Shown here in pieces: positions 57,223 through 64,000 of a stretch of DNA of 64,000 nucleotides (the stretch's first letter is position 1; each line of letters begins with the position of its first letter). Origin of the DNA: Lactiplantibacillus songbeiensis (lineage in GTDB: Bacteria; Bacillota; Bacilli; Lactobacillales; Lactobacillaceae); assembly GCF_005405125.1 (NCBI RefSeq), contig NZ_BJDL01000006.1, positions 93,497 through 157,496 of the forward strand. Reading direction: 5' to 3'. The translations under genes were made by a program, and so were the position numbers. The notes under the pieces are model-generated. The model made no database searches. It worked only from the letters and a program-made list of their open reading frames with translations, and had not been told where the DNA came from.

Positions 57223-58164
57223 ATGCATAAACTCTGGGAAGCACTGAAAGTAGTGCTCATTGTGGCGGTGGTTGCGGGTGGTGCTTTTTGGGGATTGAAT
57301 CATGTCTTACATCCTAGTTCGACAACGACGTCAACAACCCAAACGGCTAATTCCAAAAAGCCGACTAAAGCCGCGCATAAAAAGCGCTTGCAGTTAGTCG
57401 CAGTCGGCGATTCGTTAACTGAAGGTATTGGTGACAAAAAGGAAGGCGGCTATGTTGGTCAGATTAAGCAGACTCTAACTAACAAGCAGCATCTAACTGT
57501 TACCGCGACGAACGCCGGTAAATCTGGTGATCGTAGTGACCAAATCTTGGCCCGTATTAATAAGTCGTCAGCGTTACAACATAAAATTGCGGCGGCCGAT
57601 GTGTTAACGGTCACCGTTGGCGGCAATGACCTCTTACAAACGTTGGAAGGGTCCATTACTTCCAATAACACGGCTAAGAATAATAGTACGGTGGCGAAGG
57701 CGCAAACAACGTATGCTGCAAAGTTAACCAAATTGTTTAATCGGTTACGGCAGTTGAATCCAAAGGCCTCGTTATTTGTCTTTAGTATCTATAATCCGAT
57801 CTACGTCAACTTTCCGAATGTGACGGCGATTACGGCTTATGTCCAGCAGTGGAATGAACAGACGCAGACGACGCTTGGTCATTATCAAAAGGCTTACTTC
57901 ATGAGTATTAATACCGTGATGTCGCACGGTCAGTACAAGACGGCGGCTGAGATTGCCAAGTTGAAAAAAGCGTCTAACAGCACGTCCTTAACGAATCTGA
58001 CGAATGCAACGCAGATTAATGCGGCCGTAGCGGCTGAGTCAAAGGACAATAATTTGATCTCTAATAGTGATAATTTCCATCCGAATAAGCGGGGCTACCA
58101 TGTCTTTACGAGCAAGTTGTATCAGACGATGATGGCGCATCCGGCATGGTTATTGAAAAAGTAA
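57223..58164 (+). CDS. Membrane-anchored SGNH/GDSL hydrolase (YpmR-like)
   Basis: A 313-residue protein with one N-terminal hydrophobic segment (VVLIVAVVAGGAFWGL, residues about 9-25), then a basic T/K-rich linker and an extracellular SGNH hydrolase domain. Block I VAVGDSLTEG with the catalytic serine, block II AGKSGDRSDQI, block III VGGNDLL and block V SDNFHPNKRGY with aspartate and histidine are all present. Such enzymes deacylate lipids or sugars; the substrate is unknown. It is followed by a YpmS-like gene after 14 bases, the same pair as Bacillus ypmR-ypmS. Confidence 0.88.
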   Translation: MHKLWEALKVVLIVAVVAGGAFWGLNHVLHPSSTTTSTTQTANSKKPTKAAHKKRLQLVAVGDSLTEGIGDKKEGGYVGQIKQTLTNKQHLTVTATNAGKSGDRSDQILARINKSSALQHKIAAADVLTVTVGGNDLLQTLEGSITSNNTAKNNSTVAKAQTTYAAKLTKLFNRLRQLNPKASLFVFSIYNPIYVNFPNVTAITAYVQQWNEQTQTTLGHYQKAYFMSINTVMSHGQYKTAAEIAKLKKASNSTSLTNLTNATQINAAVAAESKDNNLISNSDNFHPNKRGYHVFTSKLYQTMMAHPAWLLKK

Positions 58165-58178
58165 AGGGGGACGTCTAA

Positions 58179-58814
58179 ATGCGTGAAGCACAACGAAAAA
58201 CCAAGGACACGCAACCAAAACAGCCAAGTGGTCCAGTTAATTTATGGAAATGGGTCGCCATCATCTTGATTGCCCTCATTCTCGGCTTGGGGGCTTACAT
58301 GGGGACGCAAATTCTGCGGTCGCCGAGTGAGACTCAAACCGTCAACACGGCGAGTGGTAATGATGCTGCCAGCGTGCCGATTAAAATGAATCGCCAGCAG
58401 TTAAATGCCTTAGCTTCTTACTACCTGACTGATTTTCAAAAGGGTCAGGAATTGAAGTATCGCTTTGTGGTTCGGTCCGATGCGGCTTACCTGCTGGGGA
58501 CGACCAAGGTGCTTGGTCAAAGCGTGTCATTTGTGATCACGATGCAGCCGAGTGTGATTAGTAATGGGAATATCTCGTTGAAAGCGACCAAGCTGTCGGT
58601 TGGGACGATGTCAATTCCGATTAGTTTCGTCATTAATTACATTAATAATAATTACAAGATTCCTAAGTGGGTCAAATTGAGCGCCAAGAACAAGACGATT
58701 GATTTATATTTGAATAAATTAGTCGGCAAGCATGATGTTCGCTATAGCGTGGATAAGCTGGACTTAGCTGGCAATCAATTCAATTTTGAGATGCATATTC
58801 CTAAGCGCAATTAA
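58179..58814 (+). CDS. YpmS family membrane-anchored protein (DUF2140)
   Basis: A 211-residue protein with one N-terminal membrane segment (KWVAIILIALILGLGAYMG, about residues 24-42) and an extracellular beta-rich domain. Conserved features include PIKMNRQQLNALASYYLTDF and the C-terminal KLDLAGNQFNFEMHIPK. Function is unknown; the pairing with the SGNH hydrolase suggests a shared envelope role. AAGGGGGACG precedes the ATG. A YozE-like gene follows after 15 bases. Confidence 0.85.
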   Translation: MREAQRKTKDTQPKQPSGPVNLWKWVAIILIALILGLGAYMGTQILRSPSETQTVNTASGNDAASVPIKMNRQQLNALASYYLTDFQKGQELKYRFVVRSDAAYLLGTTKVLGQSVSFVITMQPSVISNGNISLKATKLSVGTMSIPISFVINYINNNYKIPKWVKLSAKNKTIDLYLNKLVGKHDVRYSVDKLDLAGNQFNFEMHIPKRN

Positions 58815-58829
58815 GGGTGAGGTGGCACC

Positions 58830-59051
58830 ATGCACAAAACGTTTTATCAGTATTTGATGACCCAAAGAAATCCTGACAGCACTGAATCTGTGGCTGAATT
58901 TGCCAATAACGCGTTTTTTGATCAGTCGTTTCCTAAGCAGAGTCAAGATTTCCATGAAGTCTCACAATATTTAGAATTAAATGCCGGCTATTTACCATCA
59001 ATGACCATATTTGATGACGCTTGGCAGGCCTATTTAGCAAGTGAAGCTTAG
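58830..59051 (+). CDS. YozE family protein (sterile-alpha-motif-like)
   Basis: A 73-residue helical protein of the YozE/DUF1250 family, recognisable by [39 protein letters not shown] and the end [13 protein letters not shown] (longer runs shortened in reading). Its function is unknown; the fold is SAM-domain-like. GGTGAGGTGG precedes the ATG. It is in the ypmR-ypmS-yozE-ctpA run of same-strand genes with short gaps. Confidence 0.88.
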   Translation: MHKTFYQYLMTQRNPDSTESVAEFANNAFFDQSFPKQSQDFHEVSQYLELNAGYLPSMTIFDDAWQAYLASEA

Positions 59052-59082
59052 GCTAATTTAGTCAGGAAAGAGGATTTTTGGG

Positions 59083-60576
59083 ATGGCCAAAGAAACAAAG
59101 GAAACCGCGCCAGAACAGCCGGTTAATCCGCATTTAAAGTCGAAAGCCAAGCGCCCGAAACGACGCGTGGGACTATGGACGTACATTATTTCAATCGTGG
59201 TGGCATTAGGTATCGGGATTGGTGGTACTTATTGGGTTATCGGTCGCTCGGTAAACCAGCAACTGGCTAATATGCAACAAACCAGCACTGCCATGAAGAA
59301 GATTCAATCGGTGTACGCCACAATTAGTCAGAACTATTATCAACCAGTCAATGAAAATAAGCTGGCGAATGGTGCGATTAATGGGATGGTCAATTCCCTT
59401 GGTGATAAGTTCTCCGAATATATGGATAAGAGCGAAACCGAAAGTTTAAATGATACAATCGACAGTTCTTTCTCGGGGATTGGTGCGCAAGTTCAAAAGT
59501 CTGGGAGTTATATCCAGATCATTTCACCAATTGCGGGAACCCCAGCGAAAAAAGTCGGCTTGAAACCAAAAGACATTATCAAAAAAGTCAATGGTAAGTC
59601 GATTGCTGGCAAGACTTTGACGCAGGCCGTTAACTTAATGCGTGGGAAAGTCGGCACAACGGTGAAATTAACCGTTGAACGTGCTGGCAAAACCTTTACC
59701 GTTAGCTTAAAGCGGGCCAAGATTCCAGTCACAACGGTTGATTACAAGTTAGTTGGCGGGAAAAAGAAGATTGGTTATATTACCGTCTCAACCTTTTCAA
59801 CGAATACTGCTAAAGAATTTAAGACCGCTTTAAAAGCCTTGGATAAAAAAGGTGCCAAGAAGCTTGTCATTGACATGCGTGGTAATCCAGGTGGTTTGAT
59901 GACCGCGGCTTTGAAGATGGCCTCGATGTTCTTGAAGAATGGCAAGACCATTATGCAAGTGCAAGCACGCGACAGCCAAGCTGAGAAGTATGTCGCTGGT
60001 AAGAAGTATGATGGCGGCTACAAGGAAACCAAGCCAACGACTGTCTTAATTGATGGTGGGAGTGCGTCTGCTGCTGAAATCTTTTCTGCCGCCTTACATC
60101 AATCCGCTGGCGTAAAGCTAGTTGGGTCACAATCTTATGGTAAAGGGACCGTGCAAACCGTCTCAACCTTTAGTGATAAGACCGAAATGAAGATCACCGT
60201 TGCCAAATGGTTAACGCCAAATGGGACGTGGATCAACAAGAAGGGCTTGACCCCAACTATCAAAGCCAATGAACCAAGTTACGCCAGCTTGACAGTCTTG
60301 AGTAAAGTCAGTGACTTACAAGCCGGTAAGGTCAACGATAATATCAAGACGTTGCAACAATATCTTAAGGCCATGGGTGACTTCAAAGGTAGTGCGAATG
60401 GGTACTTTGGGGCCTCAACGACCCAAGCACTAAAACATTATCAAAAGAAAGCCAAGTTGCCCGCTACGGGTAAAGTTAATAAAAAGACATTGACTAAGTT
60501 GGAAGTGCAATTAGCACAGAAGATTAGTGATCATGATCGGGCTTATAACGCTGCGATGAAACTGATGTCTAAATAG
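59083..60576 (+). CDS. ctpA: S41 family C-terminal processing peptidase (CtpA-like)
   Basis: A membrane-anchored serine protease facing the outside. After a basic start, one membrane segment (residues about 28-48) leads to a PDZ domain (about 105-180, GIGAQVQKSGSYIQIISPI start, KVNGKSIAG). The S41 protease core follows, with GGSASAAEIF (serine) and YGKGTVQT (lysine) forming the dyad. A C-terminal peptidoglycan-binding domain covers about 415-480 (GYFGASTTQALKHYQ). The 497-residue length is typical. Its targets are unknown. It ends with a terminator. Confidence 0.93.
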   Translation: MAKETKETAPEQPVNPHLKSKAKRPKRRVGLWTYIISIVVALGIGIGGTYWVIGRSVNQQLANMQQTSTAMKKIQSVYATISQNYYQPVNENKLANGAINGMVNSLGDKFSEYMDKSETESLNDTIDSSFSGIGAQVQKSGSYIQIISPIAGTPAKKVGLKPKDIIKKVNGKSIAGKTLTQAVNLMRGKVGTTVKLTVERAGKTFTVSLKRAKIPVTTVDYKLVGGKKKIGYITVSTFSTNTAKEFKTALKALDKKGAKKLVIDMRGNPGGLMTAALKMASMFLKNGKTIMQVQARDSQAEKYVAGKKYDGGYKETKPTTVLIDGGSASAAEIFSAALHQSAGVKLVGSQSYGKGTVQTVSTFSDKTEMKITVAKWLTPNGTWINKKGLTPTIKANEPSYASLTVLSKVSDLQAGKVNDNIKTLQQYLKAMGDFKGSANGYFGASTTQALKHYQKKAKLPATGKVNKKTLTKLEVQLAQKISDHDRAYNAAMKLMSK

Positions 60577-60585
60577 GATGATGGA

Positions 60586-60615
60586 AAGTCTGGAAGTTAT
60601 TTCCAGGCTTTTTTT
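60586..60615 (+). terminator. Terminator of the ctpA-like gene
   Basis: A 10-bp stem AAGTCTGGAA/TTCCAGGCTT with one G-U pair and a 5-base loop is followed by T5. Confidence 0.9.
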
Positions 60616-60755
60616 AGTTGGTCTAAAACTGATTGAATAAGTTTAATGAATGTGCCTATCAGAAATTAATAATCCAGCTTGATTGATGGTTGATAGTATA
60701 AATCAAATGTTAAATAAGCGTTAAATTGGGAGCGCCTAAGTGAGATGGTGACCGC

Positions 60756-60793
60756 AAAAAAGACCTGATGTGTTTTTACACTGACATCAGATC
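60756..60793 (-). terminator. Terminator of the small XRE regulator (- strand)
   Basis: Read on the - strand, GATCTGATGT pairs with ACATCAGGTC around an inner GTGT/ACAC hairpin, followed by T6. It lies about 60 bases after the XRE stop codon. Confidence 0.85.
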
Positions 60794-60854
60794 CTTTAGG
60801 TGACACGATTGGTAGTGGTCTAAGCATGAGTACTAATTCACCGTCATGATGCCA

Positions 60855-61166
60855 TTATCGGTCGTTGACGATATCATTAGCACGTTCAATTAGGGCAACA
60901 AATTGTAAAACACTGTCCGTTTGCGCATCGGTTAAGCCTCCCATTTTAAATGAGAGGTCATCAGAAAGTCCCAGTAAATAATCTGCAGAGGTGTCTAAAA
61001 TTGTGCAGATTTCCACTAGGGTTGCTAAAGCTGGGTAGGACAAGCCTTGCTCGTAAGCAGAGACGGTTCCTTTGCTGACCTCTAAGCGTTTCGAGAGGTC
61101 TAACTGTGTAAGACGCTTGGCCTTGCGCATGGCTTTAAGGCGTTCGCCAAAAAAATCTAGATTCAT
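60855..61166 (-). CDS. Small XRE-family transcriptional regulator
   Basis: A 103-residue DNA-binding protein with a helix-turn-helix at residues about 15-55 (LTQLDLSKRLEVSKGTVSAYEQG) and a short C-terminal helix region. The pattern resembles phage-type and chromosomal XRE repressors. GGAGGG lies 9 bases before the ATG. It is divergent from the membrane-anchored protein at 61333, and the shared region has repeated GTAC boxes. Autorepression and control of the divergent gene are inferred. Confidence 0.85.
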   Translation of the reverse strand: MNLDFFGERLKAMRKAKRLTQLDLSKRLEVSKGTVSAYEQGLSYPALATLVEICTILDTSADYLLGLSDDLSFKMGGLTDAQTDSVLQFVALIERANDIVNDR

Positions 61167-61191
61167 ATGATTTCACCCTCCGTACAGGGTA

Positions 61192-61227
61192 ACAAAACGA
61201 TATACGGAAAATTATTGTACTAAGTAC
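61192..61227. promoter_or_regulatory. Candidate XRE operator region
   Basis: GTAC occurs three times (61192-61195, 61217-61220, 61224-61227); the last two form a palindrome GTAC-TAA-GTAC just upstream of the -35 at 61236. This is typical of an operator between divergent genes, but not tested. Confidence 0.45.
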
Positions 61228-61235
61228 ATGCAATA

Positions 61236-61264
61236 TTGATACTTTTATAGTAATTTGATAATAT
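61236..61264 (+). promoter_or_regulatory. Promoter of the membrane-anchored protein
   Basis: TTGATA (61236-61241), 17 bases, TAATAT (61259-61264). Confidence 0.55.
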
Positions 61265-61332
61265 TAGGGGTATGGGGTATTGATTTAATTAGTATTTTCG
61301 AGACTAAGGATAAGTTGAAAGGAGGGAAAATG

Positions 61333-61707
61333 ATGCCATTGAAAGGAACAAAGCTTAAACCAGCTTGGATTATCGGAATTGTGGGACTCATCGTTGTGGT
61401 GATTGTTGGTGTCTTGCTGTTACGACCTAAGAAATTGACTGGTAGTTATTCAACGACTGTTACAGTCTTAGTTGCGACATCTAAAGATACATTGAAATTT
61501 ACACGGGATAATAAAGTAGTGGAATATTCAGATGGTGAAAAGACGAATACGGGGACGTACAAGATTGATGGTGACCAGTTAACTTTTAAGCTTGGCAAGA
61601 CTGATCTTTCAGCCAAACTAGCTAAGGATCATCAGACTTTTAAGATCGAATCTGCCAGTGGGATGGCTGGATTCAGTAAAGGGTTGGTCTATAAATTAGA
61701 TAAGTAG
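61333..61707 (+). CDS. Hypothetical membrane-anchored small protein
   Basis: A protein of 124 residues with one N-terminal membrane segment (AWIIGIVGLIVVVIVGVLLL, residues 11-30) and an outside beta-rich domain (LTGSYSTTVTVLV, TGTYKIDGDQLTFKLG). The domain pattern recalls small lipocalin-like stress proteins of lactobacilli, but no family is certain. GGAGGG lies 7 bases before the second ATG at 61333; 61330 is also an ATG. It is divergent from an XRE regulator. Function unknown. Confidence 0.7.
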   Translation: MPLKGTKLKPAWIIGIVGLIVVVIVGVLLLRPKKLTGSYSTTVTVLVATSKDTLKFTRDNKVVEYSDGEKTNTGTYKIDGDQLTFKLGKTDLSAKLAKDHQTFKIESASGMAGFSKGLVYKLDK

Positions 61708-62047
61708 TCTAACGAAACAAAGTGTGGCGGTACTATCGACACTTTGTTAGCTGGAGCAGGATTAATTGGGGTTAATCAGATCAATGCCGGATGTAGTGAT
61801 GACTCGTTCGTCAACAGGCATTCAGCAGGTTACATACAAGCCAGCTAGCAACGGGGACCACGACAGTGTCACACGAATTGCTGATGAAACGAATCGGCAT
61901 GTCAAGTTGTCAAGGACTGACGAGACTAACTACTTTAGAAAATTTATTAGTAAGCTTGTTTATCATTTTAGGCCCTGCAAGTAGTTGTTGTAAGTAACAA
62001 ACATTTCAGTCGATAAAAATTATCATAAAAAGGATGGCGTTACAGTA
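61708..62047. other. Intergenic region of 340 bases without a supported gene
   Basis: It begins with a 10-bp inverted repeat AACAAAGTGT/ACACTTTGTT (61716-61725 with 61739-61748) without a T run. A 72-codon frame at 61766-61984 has no ribosome binding site, odd composition and no recognisable sequence, so I do not call it. Just before the next gene is AAAAGGATGG. Confidence 0.4.
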
Positions 62048-62632
62048 ATGAGTAAAGAAGATATTTTGAAATTTTTGGGAACTAAGCGGGCGTTAACCGC
62101 GGATGTTCAAGATGCTCGGCATGCCCGGTATGTCGCAGAGACTAATTATGAGCAGTTACGTAAACAAGCTAAACACCGTTTGATTTGGGCGATTGTTGGG
62201 ATTTTTATTTTACCAATTGTGGTTGTTGCGATCAGTCCAATACTCAGTGCAGTGGTCTTCTGGGGTGGCATTGCCGGGACTATTTATTTAGCGTATGTGC
62301 AACATGGACAGAAGCGTCAAGCGAGTGACCTGATTGAGCAAGCTAATCAACAAATTAATGCGGCCATGGCGGTGCCAGCCTATGTTCAAGGAATGCAAGA
62401 CTTTCCACAAAAGTTTTATAGTTATTGGACGATTGACCGTTTGATGCACTTGATTAGTGAGAATCGGGCAACCACGTTACAAGAAGCTTTTAATGTCGCT
62501 GAAACGCAAGACTTTCAAAATGACCAATTGTCGATGCAACAAGAAAATCTGGCAGTGGCCAAATCGACTAATTCGGCGGCTAATATTTCAGCGGTGGCGA
62601 ATGTCTTTACGGCGTTTAACACCCGCAAATAA
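62048..62632 (+). CDS. Hypothetical protein with two membrane segments
   Basis: I do not recognise this 194-residue protein. The N-terminal 45 residues are charged and helical (a probable coiled coil). Two adjacent hydrophobic segments lie at about 47-67 and 68-86 (WAIVGIFILPIVVVAISPIL, AVVFWGGIAGTIYLAYV). The rest is a soluble tail rich in Q, A and N. AAAAGGATGG precedes the ATG. It is likely membrane-bound with both ends inside the cell. Confidence 0.72.
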   Translation: MSKEDILKFLGTKRALTADVQDARHARYVAETNYEQLRKQAKHRLIWAIVGIFILPIVVVAISPILSAVVFWGGIAGTIYLAYVQHGQKRQASDLIEQANQQINAAMAVPAYVQGMQDFPQKFYSYWTIDRLMHLISENRATTLQEAFNVAETQDFQNDQLSMQQENLAVAKSTNSAANISAVANVFTAFNTRK

Positions 62633-62660
62633 GTAAACAGGCAAAAGGAGTTTAGCTTTA

Positions 62661-63086
62661 ATGAAACGACTGACTAAATTAAGTTTAATGGTATTAGGAA
62701 TGACGGCCCTAATTGGTGGCAACTTGAACATGACTGCGCTACCTAGTCAAGCGGCCAAACATAAGACGGCTAAAAAGGTTAAGTGGCACAAAGGGACCCC
62801 TAAAGCGCTTCGGGGGAAGTATCAAACGAAGCATTTTGGTGCTGATTTAATGTCGCAGTACAAGATTGGCCCGAAGTCCGTCTGGTACTGGAGTTCAGGC
62901 ATGCCGGTTGTTACGGGCTCGCACGTTTATTATCGGTCTCTCGGTCATCATCGGTATATCCTTCGGTACAATGCTCACTGGGTTGGCGGCAAAGGTGGCG
63001 AGAAAAATCAGAAGTCGAGTTTTCATAAGATCGGTAAGAATTTTAAGGCTTCTGGCGATAAAATGATGTTTCATCCTTATAAGTGA
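62661..63086 (+). CDS. Hypothetical secreted basic protein
   Basis: A 141-residue protein with a signal peptide (MKRLTKLSLMVLGMTALIGG..., cleavage likely after the SQA near residue 31). The mature part is basic and aromatic, rich in K, H, W and Y (WHKGTPKALRGKY, VWYWSSGMP). The motif GTPKALRGK resembles small secreted proteins common in lactobacilli, function unknown. AAAAGGAG precedes the ATG. Thirty bases separate it from the CAP gene, so they may be co-transcribed. Confidence 0.75.
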   Translation: MKRLTKLSLMVLGMTALIGGNLNMTALPSQAAKHKTAKKVKWHKGTPKALRGKYQTKHFGADLMSQYKIGPKSVWYWSSGMPVVTGSHVYYRSLGHHRYILRYNAHWVGGKGGEKNQKSSFHKIGKNFKASGDKMMFHPYK

Positions 63087-63117
63087 GTTTGAGCGATAAA
63101 AATTGGAGGCGTTACCG

Positions 63118-63906
63118 ATGAAAGTAAGCAAAGTAATTGTATCAGCGTTAACCGTTTTAAGTGTGACAACGATGGGGATTGCAGTGACCACAGCTAATAG
63201 GACGACCACGGCGTTCGCCAAGGCTAAAACTGCTAAAGTTGTGAAGACCACGACCTATAAGGCTAAACATAAGGTTCATGTCCAAGGTGGTTGGATGTAT
63301 TCAAAGGCGACCTTAACGCATAAAAAAACTCATTTGACGAAGTACTTATACACTAAGTTTTACGCCAGCAAGAAAGTAACCGTTCGCAAGGCTAATGGTA
63401 AAACGGCCACGGTCAATTATTTAACGGCTAAGAATGGCAAAGTAAAAGGTTATGTTGCGGCATCCAACGTCCGTAACCAATGGGGCTATGGCAAATATAG
63501 TGTCGCAGCTTATCGGAAGAGAGCAGTTAGTGATATTAATCATGACCGGGCTGCTCGGGGATTAAAGCCATTAACGGAAACGAAAAAGTTAGATCAAATT
63601 GCACAACGAAATAGTGACCGGATGCTTAAAGATGGGCATAGCTTCAAAGCAAATGTGGAAGGCACACCCCATGCTGGTTGGATTGTTGATGACTATTTGG
63701 CACCAAAGTCTAACCCTATAATTCATTATGAAAACGGGACGCAATGGGGTCAAGGATCGGTTAACTCTTGGATGCGGCGGACTGACCGTAATCGCGACAT
63801 TGGTGCCATCCCATATCTGATGAGTGCCAAGCATACCCGGATCGGTTTAGGTGGGGCGCAACATGGTCAAGCTATTTATATGTTCGTGCTCTTGTCAAAT
63901 GATTAA
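63118..63906 (+). CDS. Secreted CAP-domain (SCP/PR-1-like) protein
   Basis: A 262-residue exported protein. The signal peptide covers about residues 1-36 (VIVSALTVLSVTTMGIAVTT, then AFA cleavage). A basic region with an SH3-like or SLAP-type repeat (VKTTTYKAKHKVHVQGGWMYS, shortened: HVQGGWMYSKATLT) spans about 40-120. A CAP domain forms the C-terminus (YRKRAVSDINHDRAARGLKP, QIAQRNSDRMLKDGHSF, HTRIGLGGAQHGQAIYMFV). CAP proteins in bacteria are extracellular, with unclear activity. TGGAGG lies 8 bases before the ATG at 63118. Confidence 0.85.
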   Translation: MKVSKVIVSALTVLSVTTMGIAVTTANRTTTAFAKAKTAKVVKTTTYKAKHKVHVQGGWMYSKATLTHKKTHLTKYLYTKFYASKKVTVRKANGKTATVNYLTAKNGKVKGYVAASNVRNQWGYGKYSVAAYRKRAVSDINHDRAARGLKPLTETKKLDQIAQRNSDRMLKDGHSFKANVEGTPHAGWIVDDYLAPKSNPIIHYENGTQWGQGSVNSWMRRTDRNRDIGAIPYLMSAKHTRIGLGGAQHGQAIYMFVLLSND

Positions 63907-63934
63907 TTGAAATGAATATAGAGCCTCGATTTAA

Positions 63935-64000
63935 AATTGAAGTGCAACACCTGCTCTACTAGACCAGTTCTTTATTCAGACTAGTCAAAAAGGCCATGAA
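63935..64000. mobile_element. Possible end of an insertion sequence (IS30-like), cut by window edge
   Basis: The stretch starting AATTGAAGTGCAACACC resembles terminal repeats of IS30-family elements in lactobacilli, from memory only. It is followed by an imperfect inverted pair GACCAGT/ACTAGTC. No transposase is visible before the window ends. Confidence 0.3.

Noticed and set aside
61766..61984. 72-codon frame between two hypothetical genes
   Set aside because: No ribosome binding site, no recognisable sequence and atypical composition; treated as non-coding.
1..64000. CRISPR arrays, tRNA or rRNA genes, prophage genes
   Set aside because: I found no regularly spaced direct repeats, cloverleaf-like genes, rRNA sequence or phage structural genes in the window.

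Overview
The window looks like chromosomal core from a lactobacillus (Lactobacillaceae, Bacillota), probably not far from Lactiplantibacillus. The evidence is the type of protein sequences, moderate GC, AAGGAGG ribosome binding sites with frequent TTG/GTG starts, a glyQS T-box, a CtsR box before clpB, a cre-like site before pfkA-pyk, an FMN riboswitch before ribU, and gene orders shared with Bacillus subtilis (ribT-scpA-scpB, ypbB-recQ-LysM-cmk-rpsA-der-hup, ypmR-ypmS-yozE). Nearly all genes are on the + strand. I see no rRNA, tRNA, CRISPR array, prophage or complete insertion sequence.

Layout. 1-6.7 kb: the 3' end of aspS, msrA, a YitT-like membrane protein, then a wall teichoic acid group (two CDP-glycerol glycerophosphotransferases flanking a TagG-type exporter permease) and nfo. 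6.7-12.2 kb: ppsR on the - strand, then rpsU-yqeY-phoH-ybeY-dgkA-era-recO. rpsU carries an in-frame TAA at codon 36 of 62. 12.2-19.3 kb: T-box-controlled glyQ-glyS, a small membrane protein, dnaG-rpoD. 19.3-21.6 kb: two - strand genes (an O-antigen-ligase-like membrane protein and an XRE regulator). 21.8-27.5 kb: trmK, a Nif3-like gene, pepT, clpB. 27.5-28.0 kb: a non-coding repeat that folds on paper into a four-helix junction. 28.0-34.3 kb: dnaE, pfkA, pyk. 34.4-39.1 kb: DUF441, cvfB, xerD, ribT, scpA, scpB, rluB. 39.1-47.3 kb: FMN riboswitch and ribU, ypbB-like, recQ, LysM protein, cmk, rpsA, der, hup. 47.3-60.6 kb: a rod-like inverted-repeat element, TPR protein, HAD phosphatase, dapB-cca, a conserved hypothetical, a shortened second copy of the 27.5 kb repeat, an ABC-F ATPase, thyA-dfrA, DegV, an SGNH hydrolase, YpmS, YozE and a CtpA-type protease. 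60.8-64 kb: a more accessory tail with a small XRE regulator, a divergent membrane-anchored protein, two hypothetical proteins, a secreted CAP-domain protein and a possible insertion-sequence end.

Most genes serve translation and its quality control (AspRS, GlyRS, S1, S21, Era, Der, YbeY, RluB, TrmK, CCA), replication and segregation (DnaG, DnaE, RecO, RecQ, XerD, ScpAB, HU), glycolysis (Pfk, Pyk) and the envelope (teichoic acid genes, LysM, SGNH, CtpA, CAP). The most notable departures from an ordinary core region are the nonsense codon in rpsU, the dispersed structured repeat with a full copy and an internally deleted copy, the rod-like element upstream of the TPR gene, and a terminator-like hairpin between the CtsR-controlled promoter and clpB. 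I did not find a clear new multi-gene system.
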